Part shown: piece after piece, positions 6,292 through 12,691 of the stretch | Numbering within the stretch: the first letter of the stretch is position 1 | Layout: each line of letters begins with the position of its first letter | Source: DATDRS01 sp035291605 | GTDB taxonomy: Bacteria > Chloroflexota > Anaerolineae > Anaerolineales > UBA6663 | DNA: 12,691 nt | Assembly (NCBI GenBank): GCA_035291605.1 | Contig: DATDRS010000298.1 | Span: forward strand, 1-12,691 | Direction: 5' to 3' | Made by a program: the position numbers and the translations under genes | Notes under the pieces: model-generated | The model's database searches: none | Seen by the model: the letters and a program-made list of their open reading frames with translations, nothing else | What the model was told of the DNA's origin: nothing

Positions 6292-7236
6292 ATGGACGCT
6301 CAAGCCGGCAATCATCAATGGACTTATCGCATCACGGTGCTAGGAGGGCTTGACGAAAGATGGTCGAGCTGGTTTGGCGGGATGACAGTTGCGGTTGAGA
6401 ACGAGGACGGTCTGCCTGTCACCACGCTCACCGGCCCGGTCGTTGACCAGCCTGCCCTGCGCGGCATCTTGAACAGGCTGTGGGATTTGAATCTGACGCT
6501 TGTCTCGGTTAAGGGTGAACAGATCGGAAATCGGAGGCAGACAATGCCACCTGAAATGAAACGCAAGATCATCTCCTGGATCCGCGGCGCGTTCTTCGGC
6601 ATGATCGGTTATGCAGCAATCGTGTTGATCTCGGTGGGGCGATGGGATTGGCTGTGGGGCTGGGTCTACATTGGCCTGCTGGCGGCTGTCCTCGCCGCGC
6701 ATGTCGCCGTCCTTGTTCCGATCAACCCGGCCCTGCTGGCCGATCGCTCCGAAGGTTTGCGCCAGAAGGGCGCCAAGCCCTGGGATCGTCCGATAGTTAT
6801 GGTGATGGGCGTCTTCTGGCTGGCGGCTATGGTCGTCGGCGGATTGGACGCGCGCTGGGAGTGGTCGCGCGATGTTCCGGTAACCGTTCATCTCGCTGGC
6901 CTGCTTTTGTTCATTCTCAGTTGGGTCATCTTTCTCTGGGCGATGGTATCCAACCCGTTCTTTTCAGAGAGCGTGCGCATTCAGCCGGAGCATCAGGTGG
7001 CGGTGGGCGGCCCCTATCGCTTTGTGCGCCATCCCGGATACGCCGGGGCCTGCCTGGGTTTCATTGTCACGCCTTTACTGCTTGGCTCGTGGTGGGCGTT
7101 CATCCCGGCCCTACTCGCCTTTGCCACCTACGTGCTGCGAACGGCTTTGGAAGACAAGACCCTGCAAGCCGAATTGGCTGGTTACAAAGAATACGCGGCG
7201 CACGTGCGCTACCGGCTGGCGCCAGGCATTTGGTAA
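6292..7236 (+). CDS. Small uncharacterised domain fused to an ICMT-like membrane methyltransferase
   Basis: The frame is open for 314 aa from the ATG at 6292 (GAAGG eight bases upstream; an alternative GTG is at 6277). Residues 1-84 form a soluble domain with WTYRITVLGGLDERWSSWF and TTLTGPVVDQPALRGIL. I take this to be a small conserved protein, normally separate and of unknown function. From residue 85 the sequence is an isoprenylcysteine carboxyl methyltransferase (ICMT/PEMT/NnrU)-like protein with about five membrane segments. It has the conserved GGPYRFVRHPGYAG (R246-H247-P248) and a C-terminal EDKTLQAELAGYKEYAAHV ending in RYRLAPGIW. Both are features of the SAM-binding site of this fold. 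The likely role is SAM-dependent methylation of a lipid-like or membrane-associated substrate, which is unknown. An internal GGAGG plus ATG at 6544 could also produce the methyltransferase alone (230 aa). The next gene starts 14 nt downstream. Confidence 0.85.
   Translation: MDAQAGNHQWTYRITVLGGLDERWSSWFGGMTVAVENEDGLPVTTLTGPVVDQPALRGILNRLWDLNLTLVSVKGEQIGNRRQTMPPEMKRKIISWIRGAFFGMIGYAAIVLISVGRWDWLWGWVYIGLLAAVLAAHVAVLVPINPALLADRSEGLRQKGAKPWDRPIVMVMGVFWLAAMVVGGLDARWEWSRDVPVTVHLAGLLLFILSWVIFLWAMVSNPFFSESVRIQPEHQVAVGGPYRFVRHPGYAGACLGFIVTPLLLGSWWAFIPALLAFATYVLRTALEDKTLQAELAGYKEYAAHVRYRLAPGIW
6533..6546 (+). promoter_or_regulatory. Internal ribosome binding site and alternative start for the methyltransferase part
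   Basis: GGAGG (6533-6537) is followed after six bases by ATG (6544), exactly at the boundary between the small domain and the membrane methyltransferase. There is no stop codon in the upstream frame before it. From this ATG the protein is 230 aa, close to the length of its downstream paralogue (241 aa). The signal suggests that the two parts were separate genes, or that both a fused and a short product are made. Confidence 0.65.
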
Positions 7237-7250
7237 CGAGGAGACATGCT

Positions 7251-7976
7251 ATGGCTACAAAAACGGAACAGGAGTCACCCAGGCTCATCACGCCGAACGC
7301 CGCTGCGCTGAAGATGCTCCTCAGCTTTCTGGCCTCGCTGGCCCTGACGGCGGTATTGCTGTTCGGCGGGGCAGGACGACTCAACTGGACGTTGGGCTGG
7401 ATATTCACCGGCGTATGGATCGCTCCCAAGCTGTGCTATCTCATCCTGTTGCGCTGGCGCGACCCTGGCCTGCTCGTTGAGCGGGCGACTCGCCACCGGA
7501 ACACTGCGCAATACGACCAGATCATCCTGCCGGTGTACTTTGTATTGGCGTTCGGCACCTTCCTGGTTGCCAGCCTCGACGGGGGCCGCTTCGGATGGTC
7601 GGACGAATTGCCGACATGGCTGATTGGAGCGGCCTATATCGTCTACCTGCTGGGCAACGGGTTGGCCGGCTGGGCGATGCTCTCCAACCCATACCATTCC
7701 GCCGAGTCGCGCCTCCAACTGGATCGGGGTCAGAGGACTGTTAGCAGCGGGCCGTACCGGATCGTTCGTCACCCAACCTACCTGGCTTCGATCCTGCTCT
7801 GGCCAGTGACTGGCTTGATGCTGGGATCGTGGTGGGCCGTTATCCCCGGTGTGATGACGGCTCTGATGATGTTCATCCGAACCGTTAATGAGGATCGGAT
7901 GCTGCATGCCGAGCTTCCGGGCTACGCAGACTACGCCAGGCAAGTGCGCTACCGGCTGCTGCCGGGGATCTGGTGA
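7251..7976 (+). CDS. ICMT-like membrane methyltransferase, second tandem copy
   Basis: The protein has 241 aa from the ATG at 7251, with GAGGAG about seven bases upstream. It is a paralogue of the preceding methyltransferase. It shares hydrophobic segments at about 20-40, 48-65, 90-108 and 120-140, plus a long one after the motif. It also shares the LSNPY element, SGPYRIVRHPTYLAS (R173-H174-P175), GSWWAVIPG and the C-terminal EDRMLHAELPGYADYARQV ending in RYRLLPGIW. The family transfers a methyl group from SAM to membrane-associated substrates in eukaryotes and includes many bacterial members of unknown substrate. The open frame extends upstream into the previous gene, but the start and spacing above, with a gap of 14 nt, fit the paralogue alignment. 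The large PEP synthase-like gene follows after 19 nt, so co-transcription is likely. Confidence 0.9.
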   Translation: MATKTEQESPRLITPNAAALKMLLSFLASLALTAVLLFGGAGRLNWTLGWIFTGVWIAPKLCYLILLRWRDPGLLVERATRHRNTAQYDQIILPVYFVLAFGTFLVASLDGGRFGWSDELPTWLIGAAYIVYLLGNGLAGWAMLSNPYHSAESRLQLDRGQRTVSSGPYRIVRHPTYLASILLWPVTGLMLGSWWAVIPGVMTALMMFIRTVNEDRMLHAELPGYADYARQVRYRLLPGIW

Positions 7977-7995
7977 CGCAAAGGAGGTAACGAAA

Positions 7996-10900
7996 ATGAC
8001 AGGCTTAGTGCTTCCACTTGCAGATCAAAACGCCGCGCTGGAAACTGTCGGCGGCAAAGGCGCCTCGCTGGCGCGGCTCGCCAACGCCGGCCTGCCTGTG
8101 CCTTGTGGTTTTCATGTCACCACGGCGGCTTATAAGCAGTTCGTGGTCATGAACAATCTTCAGCCAGCCATCCTTGAAATCCTGAAGAAGGCGGACCCTG
8201 CGCAACCCTCAACATTGGAGGCCGCCTCGAGCGCCATTCACGATCTCTTTCGGCAGGCGGAGATGCCGCGTGAGATCGCCGAGGCGATTGCCGATGCATA
8301 TCGCACCCTCGATGGCGGTGCGGCGGTCGTCGCCGTCCGCTCCTCGGCCACCGCTGAAGATCTGCCCGACCTCTCCTTCGCTGGTCAACAAGAAACCTTC
8401 CTCAATATTTGCGGCCAAGAAGCTGTATTACAAGCGGTTCAGAAGTGCTGGGCCTCGTTGTGGACGGCGCGCGCCATCGGCTATCGCCTGCAGCATCACA
8501 TTGATCAGGACGTGGTGAGCCTGGCGGTAGTCGTGCAGCGCCTGGTGCCAGCCGAAGCCGCCGGGATTCTCTTCACCGCCAACCCGATCAACGGCCAGCG
8601 CGATCAAGCGATGATCACCGCCACATGGGGCTTGGGCGAAGCGATTGTGGGCGGCATGGTGACGCCAGATACCCTCATCGTGGAGAAAGCCAGCGGCAGA
8701 GTGCTCAGCCGCGAGACGGCCGACAAGCAGGTGATGACGGTGCGCATCGAAGGCGGCACGGAAGAGCAGCCCGTGCCCGAAGCCATGCGCCGCGCACCCG
8801 TGCTCTCGGACAGTGAAGTCAGTGAACTGGCAAAGTTCGGCGGGCAGATTGAAAAACTCTATGGCATGCCGATGGATATTGAATGGACTTTGGCGGAGGA
8901 GAAGTTCGCCATCGTACAGGCGCGGCCCATCACCGCATTGCCCGAACCCGAACTGCCTGCGCCGACCGAGTGGAAACTGCCCAGGGGCGATTACGCGGCG
9001 ATGCGCAACAACATCGTCGAGTTGATGGCCGACCCGATGTCGCCGCTGTTTGCCACGCTGGGCCTTTCGGCCATCAACACCAGCCTGCACCGAATAATGA
9101 ATGAGTCGTTTGCCATGCGCGGCGTGATGCCGGAAGAGATCATCATCGTGGTCAACCATTACGCCTACAACAACGGCTCACTCAGCCTCAAGGGTCTGGT
9201 TTATGTGTTGGTGAACGCAGGCAAGATCATGAAGGCGATGTTCACTGGCGCAGTGGAACGCTGGACTGAAGCGGGACGCCCCCGCTACTATGAAACCGTT
9301 GAGAGCTGGCAGGCGAAAAACTGGCGTGCGTTCTCGTCGGTTGAACTGGTGGACAGCGCAAAGCAGTTGACCGAGTCGGCCATTGACGCGTACGCCGCGC
9401 TCGTCGCCGGCGTCATCCCGGCGGCCTGGATTACCGAAGCCTTATTCACCACCGTGTACGACCGGCTGATCAAGCGCCGCAGCGACCCCTCCGCCCCCAT
9501 TTACCTGCTCGGCTACGACAGCCTGCCCATCCGCGCCGACAAATCGCTCTATAGCCTGGCGGATTGGGCGCGGCAGCATCCGGCGCTGAGGGATTACCTG
9601 GAGCGCGCCCCCACCTCGCAACTGGCGGACTTGGGCGAGACCTACGGCAGCCCACCCGGCGATGTGCCGCCGACGATCTGGCAGGAATGGAGAGGGCGCT
9701 TCCGTGAGCACCTGCAGAAGTTCGGGCAGGCCCTCTACGATCTGGACTTTGCCCACCCGGTGCCGGCCGACGACCCCGCGCCGGTGCTGGAGGCGTTCAA
9801 ACTGTATCTGCGCGGCCAGGGAGTTGACCCGCATACCCGTCAACAGGAGTCCGAGAAGCGACGCGAGCAGGCGGTGCAGGCCACGACTCAACGCCTGAAA
9901 GGGTGGCGGCTATACCTGTTCAATAAGTTCCTGGCCCCGGCCCAGAAGTACGCGCCGCTGCGCGAAGACGGGTTGGCCGAGATCGGCCTGGCTTACCCAC
10001 TCATCCGGCAGATGCTGCGCGAGTTGGGCCGCCGCTTCGCACACACCTGCCCCGGCGCTGCGCGCCAGCGCGGTGCCGTGGGGCGCAGCGTGATCGTCAA
10101 AGCCGACGACATCTTCTGGCTGACAGAGGATGAAGTTCTGTTGACGGCAAAACAGTTGGATGCCGGGCAGCCGGCGGAGTCGCTGGCAGAGAAGATCCCT
10201 CAGCGCAAGGCTGAAAGGCAGGCGGCGATGCGCGTCAGCCCGCCGATGGCGTTGCCGCAGATGAAGGTCTTCGGCTTCGACCTGATGTCGCTCAGGGACC
10301 GGCGCGGGCGCGGCGGCACGGGGGAAGCAATCAAAGGCGTCGCCTGCAGCGCAGGCCGCGTCACAGGCACAGCGCGCGTGCTGCACGGCCCGGATGAATT
10401 CAGCCAGATGAAACCGGGCGACGTGCTGGTCGCCTCGATCACCACACCCGCCTGGACCCCGCTGTTCGCCATGGCTTCAGCGGTCGTGACCGACGTGGGC
10501 GGGCCACTCTCGCACGGCTCGATCGTGGCGCGCGAATACGGCATCCCGGCGGTACTCGGCACGGGGGTCGCCACCCGGCGCATCCACAGCGGCGACACGA
10601 TCACTGTGGACGGGACTGAGGGCAAGGTTTATCTCAAGGCGCGCGGCACGCCGACAGGCGGACCAGCCATAGAGTGGAGACTGCCCAACCCCAAAGGCCA
10701 ATACATGCGCGGCAGCATCGTGGACATGATGCCCGATCCGCTCAGCCCGCTGTTCGCCACGCTGGGACTACGAGCCATCGCCCGTGTCGGCATCAAGCAG
10801 GTGATGGAGCCTTTGACCCGCTCCGAGCCGGACTTGCCGGACGATTACATCCTGACCATCAACGACTATGCCTACATGGGCGTCGCGTTTACGCCGCACC

Positions 10901-12315
10901 AATGGTGGTGGATACTCACCAAGATGCTATTGGCTTTCCCGCGCATCATTCGGGAAGCCCTTCCGCTCTGGCGGGACGAGATACGCCCGCGCTACGCGGC
11001 GTCCGTCGCGCACTGGCAGATCAAGCCATTGGAGAAGCTGACCCTCGCCGAACTCTGGGCCGGGATTCAGGAAGTCAACGATGCGGCCATGCTCCACCTG
11101 GCCTCGCTGATGGTGGCGACGACTGGCGCTTCGGCTGGCTCGGAAATGCTTTTCACCCGCGTGTACCAAAAGATGGCCCAGCGACACGGGGATCCCACGG
11201 CGGTCACATTCCTGATGGGCTACGATAGCACGCCCATTCAGGCAGAAAAGTCGCTCTATGACCTGGCGTCATGGTGCCGCGAGCGGGACGGCCTGGCGGC
11301 ATATATCCAACAGACCCCAGCACATCAACTCGCCGCGCAACTGGCGGAAGCGCCTCGCACACCGGGAGAGGCGGTGGGGGCGAACGATTGGCCCGCATTC
11401 CAGGCCCGCTTTCAGGCTCACCAGCAAGCCTACGGCCACATCATGTACGACCTGGACTTTGCCAAGCCGCTGCCGCTCGACGACCCCGCGCCGATGCTGG
11501 AAACGGTCAAGATGTACTTGCGCGGTGAGGGCGTCAACCCGCACGAGCGCCAGCGCGCCGCCGAAGAAAAGCGCGTGCGGGCCGCCGAGACCACGCTCAA
11601 CCGGCTGAGAGGGTTGCGCCGGTGGGCCTTCCACAAGACGCTGGGCATGGCGCAGACGATGGCCCAGGTGCGCGAAAACGCCCTGGCCGACATCGGCCTG
11701 GGCTACCCGCTGCTGCGGCAAATGCTGCGCGAGCTGGGCCGCCGCTTCGTGCCGGCCGGGATCATCACGCAAGGCGAGGACATCTTCTGGCTCGAAGCGG
11801 ACGAAGTGCGCGAGGCCGTTGCCGCATTGGAGCGTGGCGAATCGCTGGTGAGCCTGGCCGAGCGCGTCGCGCGGCGCAAGACCACCCACGCGGCGCTCAA
11901 GCGCGTCACTCCGCCGCCGATGCTGCCGCCAAAGGAAAAATACATGGGCTTCGATATGGAGACCTTCACGCCCGCAACGGCAGAGAGTCAGACAGGCAAC
12001 ACGCTCAAAGGCGTCGCCGCGAGCGCGGGCAAGGTTACGGCGCCGGCCTGCGTGCTGCACGGGCCGGAGGACTTCGACCAGATGCGTCCGGGCGCGGTGC
12101 TGGTGGCCGGGACGACGACGCCGGCCTGGACACCGCTCTTCGCGATGGCCTCCGCCGTCGTCACCGACATTGGCGGGCCGCTCAGCCACGGCTCGATCGT
12201 GGCCCGCGAGTACGGCATCCCGGCGGTGATGGGCACCGGCGTGGCCACCCGCCGCATCCGCAGCGGGCAGATGATCACGGTGGATGGAAGCGCGGGAACA
12301 GTCGAGTTAAAGTAG
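7996..12315 (+). CDS. PEP synthase/rifampicin phosphotransferase-like enzyme with duplicated substrate and phosphohistidine domains
   Basis: The protein has 1439 aa from the ATG at 7996, preceded by a near-perfect AAAGGAGGT about eight bases upstream. Residues 1-313 are a PPDK_N-type ATP-binding domain with GGKGASL (K21), VRSSATAED (R115), GILFTANPI, E296 in DIEWTL and QARPI (Q308, R310). These match the ATP-site residues of the family. Then come two tandem units, residues 325-881 and 893-1439. Each begins EW[KR]LP, continues through a helical domain like the rifampicin-binding domain of Rph, and ends in a phosphohistidine swivel domain (780-881 and 1338-1439). Both swivel domains keep GGPLSHGSIVAREYGIPAV, with the catalytic histidines at H840 and H1398. 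Rph-type enzymes are ~860 aa with one of each domain. They pass the beta-phosphate of ATP through the histidine to the substrate. The substrate here is unknown. The neighbours (methyltransferases, likely transporter, regulator) suggest small-molecule modification rather than central metabolism; this is inference. Confidence 0.93.
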   Translation: MTGLVLPLADQNAALETVGGKGASLARLANAGLPVPCGFHVTTAAYKQFVVMNNLQPAILEILKKADPAQPSTLEAASSAIHDLFRQAEMPREIAEAIADAYRTLDGGAAVVAVRSSATAEDLPDLSFAGQQETFLNICGQEAVLQAVQKCWASLWTARAIGYRLQHHIDQDVVSLAVVVQRLVPAEAAGILFTANPINGQRDQAMITATWGLGEAIVGGMVTPDTLIVEKASGRVLSRETADKQVMTVRIEGGTEEQPVPEAMRRAPVLSDSEVSELAKFGGQIEKLYGMPMDIEWTLAEEKFAIVQARPITALPEPELPAPTEWKLPRGDYAAMRNNIVELMADPMSPLFATLGLSAINTSLHRIMNESFAMRGVMPEEIIIVVNHYAYNNGSLSLKGLVYVLVNAGKIMKAMFTGAVERWTEAGRPRYYETVESWQAKNWRAFSSVELVDSAKQLTESAIDAYAALVAGVIPAAWITEALFTTVYDRLIKRRSDPSAPIYLLGYDSLPIRADKSLYSLADWARQHPALRDYLERAPTSQLADLGETYGSPPGDVPPTIWQEWRGRFREHLQKFGQALYDLDFAHPVPADDPAPVLEAFKLYLRGQGVDPHTRQQESEKRREQAVQATTQRLKGWRLYLFNKFLAPAQKYAPLREDGLAEIGLAYPLIRQMLRELGRRFAHTCPGAARQRGAVGRSVIVKADDIFWLTEDEVLLTAKQLDAGQPAESLAEKIPQRKAERQAAMRVSPPMALPQMKVFGFDLMSLRDRRGRGGTGEAIKGVACSAGRVTGTARVLHGPDEFSQMKPGDVLVASITTPAWTPLFAMASAVVTDVGGPLSHGSIVAREYGIPAVLGTGVATRRIHSGDTITVDGTEGKVYLKARGTPTGGPAIEWRLPNPKGQYMRGSIVDMMPDPLSPLFATLGLRAIARVGIKQVMEPLTRSEPDLPDDYILTINDYAYMGVAFTPHQWWWILTKMLLAFPRIIREALPLWRDEIRPRYAASVAHWQIKPLEKLTLAELWAGIQEVNDAAMLHLASLMVATTGASAGSEMLFTRVYQKMAQRHGDPTAVTFLMGYDSTPIQAEKSLYDLASWCRERDGLAAYIQQTPAHQLAAQLAEAPRTPGEAVGANDWPAFQARFQAHQQAYGHIMYDLDFAKPLPLDDPAPMLETVKMYLRGEGVNPHERQRAAEEKRVRAAETTLNRLRGLRRWAFHKTLGMAQTMAQVRENALADIGLGYPLLRQMLRELGRRFVPAGIITQGEDIFWLEADEVREAVAALERGESLVSLAERVARRKTTHAALKRVTPPPMLPPKEKYMGFDMETFTPATAESQTGNTLKGVAASAGKVTAPACVLHGPEDFDQMRPGAVLVAGTTTPAWTPLFAMASAVVTDIGGPLSHGSIVAREYGIPAVMGTGVATRRIRSGQMITVDGSAGTVELK
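8968..10638 (+). repeat. Internal duplication, unit 1 of the phosphotransferase-like gene
   Basis: This encodes residues 325-881, the substrate-type helical domain plus the first phosphohistidine domain. It aligns along its length with unit 2: EWKLP/EWRLP, DPMSPLFATLGL/DPLSPLFATLGL, LLGYDSLPIRADKSLY/LMGYDSTPIQAEKSLY, YDLDFAHPVPADDPAPVLE/YDLDFAKPLPLDDPAPMLE and IRQMLRELGRRF/LRQMLRELGRRF. It is ten residues longer, mostly because of an insertion near 10040-10090. The copies differ at many synonymous and non-synonymous sites, so the duplication is not recent. Confidence 0.9.
10042..10090 (+). repeat. GC-rich palindromic insertion inside unit 1
   Basis: Compared with unit 2, unit 1 has an extra Ala/Arg/Gly-rich loop between RELGRRF and the DDIFWL element. 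Its DNA holds GCGCTG/CAGCGC (10055-10060 with 10066-10071) and an inverted pair CGCTGCGC (10056-10063) with GCGCAGCG (10083-10090). It looks like a small repeat element absorbed in frame. Its origin is inferred; the palindromes are seen. Confidence 0.5.
10672..12312 (+). repeat. Internal duplication, unit 2 of the phosphotransferase-like gene
   Basis: This encodes residues 893-1439, a complete second substrate-type helical domain and phosphohistidine domain. It has no second ATP-binding domain. The catalytic histidine H1398 and its surroundings are intact. The reading frame runs on from unit 1 through a short linker, RGTPTGGPAI, with no stop codon or ribosome binding site between the units. 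Confidence 0.9.
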
Positions 12316-12347
12316 ATGACATGAAAAATACTTGAAAGGAGTTTGAC

Positions 12348-12527
12348 ATGCAAACGAAATATAGAGTTCACCACTTTGATCTCGGAATGACGAGCGATCA
12401 GAGCAAGTTGGAGCAATTCCTGAACAGTCTGGAAGGCGAGATCATCGCGATCTTCCCAAACGTCGCGATGGGCTTTCTCTGGATTCACCGGGTGGACTTT
12501 CTTCTCATTGTGGAGAAGTTGAGCTGA
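12348..12527 (+). CDS. Conserved small protein (59 aa), function unknown
   Basis: The ATG at 12348 has AAAGGAG six bases upstream. The product begins MQTKYRVHHFDLGMTSDQSK and contains LEQFLNSLEGEIIAIFPNV and WIHRVDFLLIVEKLS. It has a balanced composition, a predicted helix around LEQFLNSL and a hydrophobic strand at the end, with no signal peptide or membrane segment. It looks like a real small cytoplasmic protein, but I do not know a function. It follows the large phosphotransferase-like gene by 32 nt and precedes a probable transporter gene. Its base composition is lower in GC than the upstream genes. It is too short for many gene finders. The strong ribosome binding site and natural ending are the main support. 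Confidence 0.75.
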   Translation: MQTKYRVHHFDLGMTSDQSKLEQFLNSLEGEIIAIFPNVAMGFLWIHRVDFLLIVEKLS

Positions 12528-12636
12528 CTGAGATCAAAGGCTTGATCAGCATCGGTTCGGCCCAGTCCAATCTGGATATTCCCCTGCTATCGCTATGGGG
12601 AGGGACAATTAAACCCTTCCTGTAGAGGGTGCGAAG
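12528..12636 (+). other. Intergenic stretch with an open frame lacking a start codon
   Basis: In another frame, overlapping the end of the small protein, codons from 12518 to the TAG at 12623 read VELTEIKGLISIGSAQSNLD and then IPLLSLWGGTIKPFL. This looks protein-like but has no plausible start or ribosome binding site. It may be chance, or the remnant of a frameshifted small gene. No terminator or clear promoter is seen. Confidence 0.3.
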
Positions 12637-12691
12637 ATGAAAACGCGAACCAGCAATCGCAGGAATCTCTACATCCTATCTTTCACCCTCG
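12637..12691 (+). CDS. Membrane protein, N-terminal fragment (probably an MFS transporter), runs off the window
   Basis: The ATG at 12637 follows GAGGG by about seven bases. The visible product is MKTRTSNRRNLYILSFTL, a basic cytoplasmic leader followed by the start of a hydrophobic segment. This is the usual opening of major facilitator transporters and other inner-membrane proteins. Only 18 codons are visible, so the family is a guess from the pattern and the neighbourhood. If it is a transporter, it would complete an operon of regulator, modifying enzymes and export. Confidence 0.5.
   Translation, partial: MKTRTSNRRNLYILSFTL

Noticed and set aside
6642..7250. Upstream extension of the second methyltransferase frame (444 aa in total)
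   Set aside because: The extension overlaps the first methyltransferase in another frame. The ATG at 7251 has a good ribosome binding site and gives the normal family length.
7888..7995. Earlier start for the large enzyme
   Set aside because: It would overlap the second methyltransferase and add residues before the conserved N-terminus. The ATG at 7996 has an almost perfect Shine-Dalgarno sequence.
11269..12189. 306-aa open frame on the minus strand, and a similar 243-aa one at 8428-9159
   Set aside because: These are His/Arg/Gln-rich mirror frames of the high-GC phosphotransferase-like gene, which is open and well conserved on the plus strand.
7996..12315. Firm call as rifampicin phosphotransferase
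   Set aside because: The fold and catalytic motifs match, but the substrate-binding residues cannot be judged from the sequence by eye and the duplicated layout is unlike known Rph.

Overview
The window is about 12.7 kb of high-GC bacterial DNA that looks chromosomal. The best guess for the host is a member of the Chloroflexota (Anaerolineae-like). This rests on the mix of genes: a T-box-controlled trpS, a large MalT-type LuxR regulator, a Clp N-domain fusion and small lineage-type conserved proteins. It is an inference, not a marker-based assignment. There are no rRNA or tRNA genes, CRISPR arrays or recognisable insertion sequences. The last ~370 bases are visibly poorer in GC than the rest.

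Left part (1-3354, minus strand). Read right to left, this holds a homoserine dehydrogenase whose N-terminus carries two ClpC-type Clp_N repeats. Next come a promoter and a long T-box leader, then tryptophanyl-tRNA synthetase (trpS), then the first 28 codons of anthranilate phosphoribosyltransferase (trpD). The T-box has a Trp (UGG) specifier, a UGGC bulge that fits the G discriminator base of bacterial tRNA-Trp, and a terminator. Uncharged tRNA-Trp should therefore switch on both charging (trpS) and synthesis (trpD). The leader is unusually long and holds an extra terminator-like hairpin inside a 9-bp long-range helix.

Middle (3355-6171). A 147-bp divergent promoter region separates the dehydrogenase from a plus-strand MalT/LuxR-type ATP-binding regulator of 889 aa. 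Its start codon lies 7 nt after a TATAAT box, so the message may be leaderless.

Right part (6292-12691, plus strand). This is a likely operon with gaps of 14, 19, 32 and 109 nt. Its genes are: a small uncharacterised domain fused in frame to an isoprenylcysteine carboxyl methyltransferase (ICMT)-like membrane methyltransferase; a second, tandem ICMT-like methyltransferase; a 1439-aa enzyme of the PEP synthase/rifampicin phosphotransferase type; a 59-aa conserved small protein; and the start of a membrane protein, probably an MFS transporter. The large enzyme has one ATP-binding domain followed by two complete copies of the substrate-binding and phosphohistidine domains. It is the most unusual object here. 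The adjacent regulator, the methyltransferases, the phosphotransferase-like enzyme and the probable transporter may form a small-molecule modification/export system, but no substrate can be read from the sequence.
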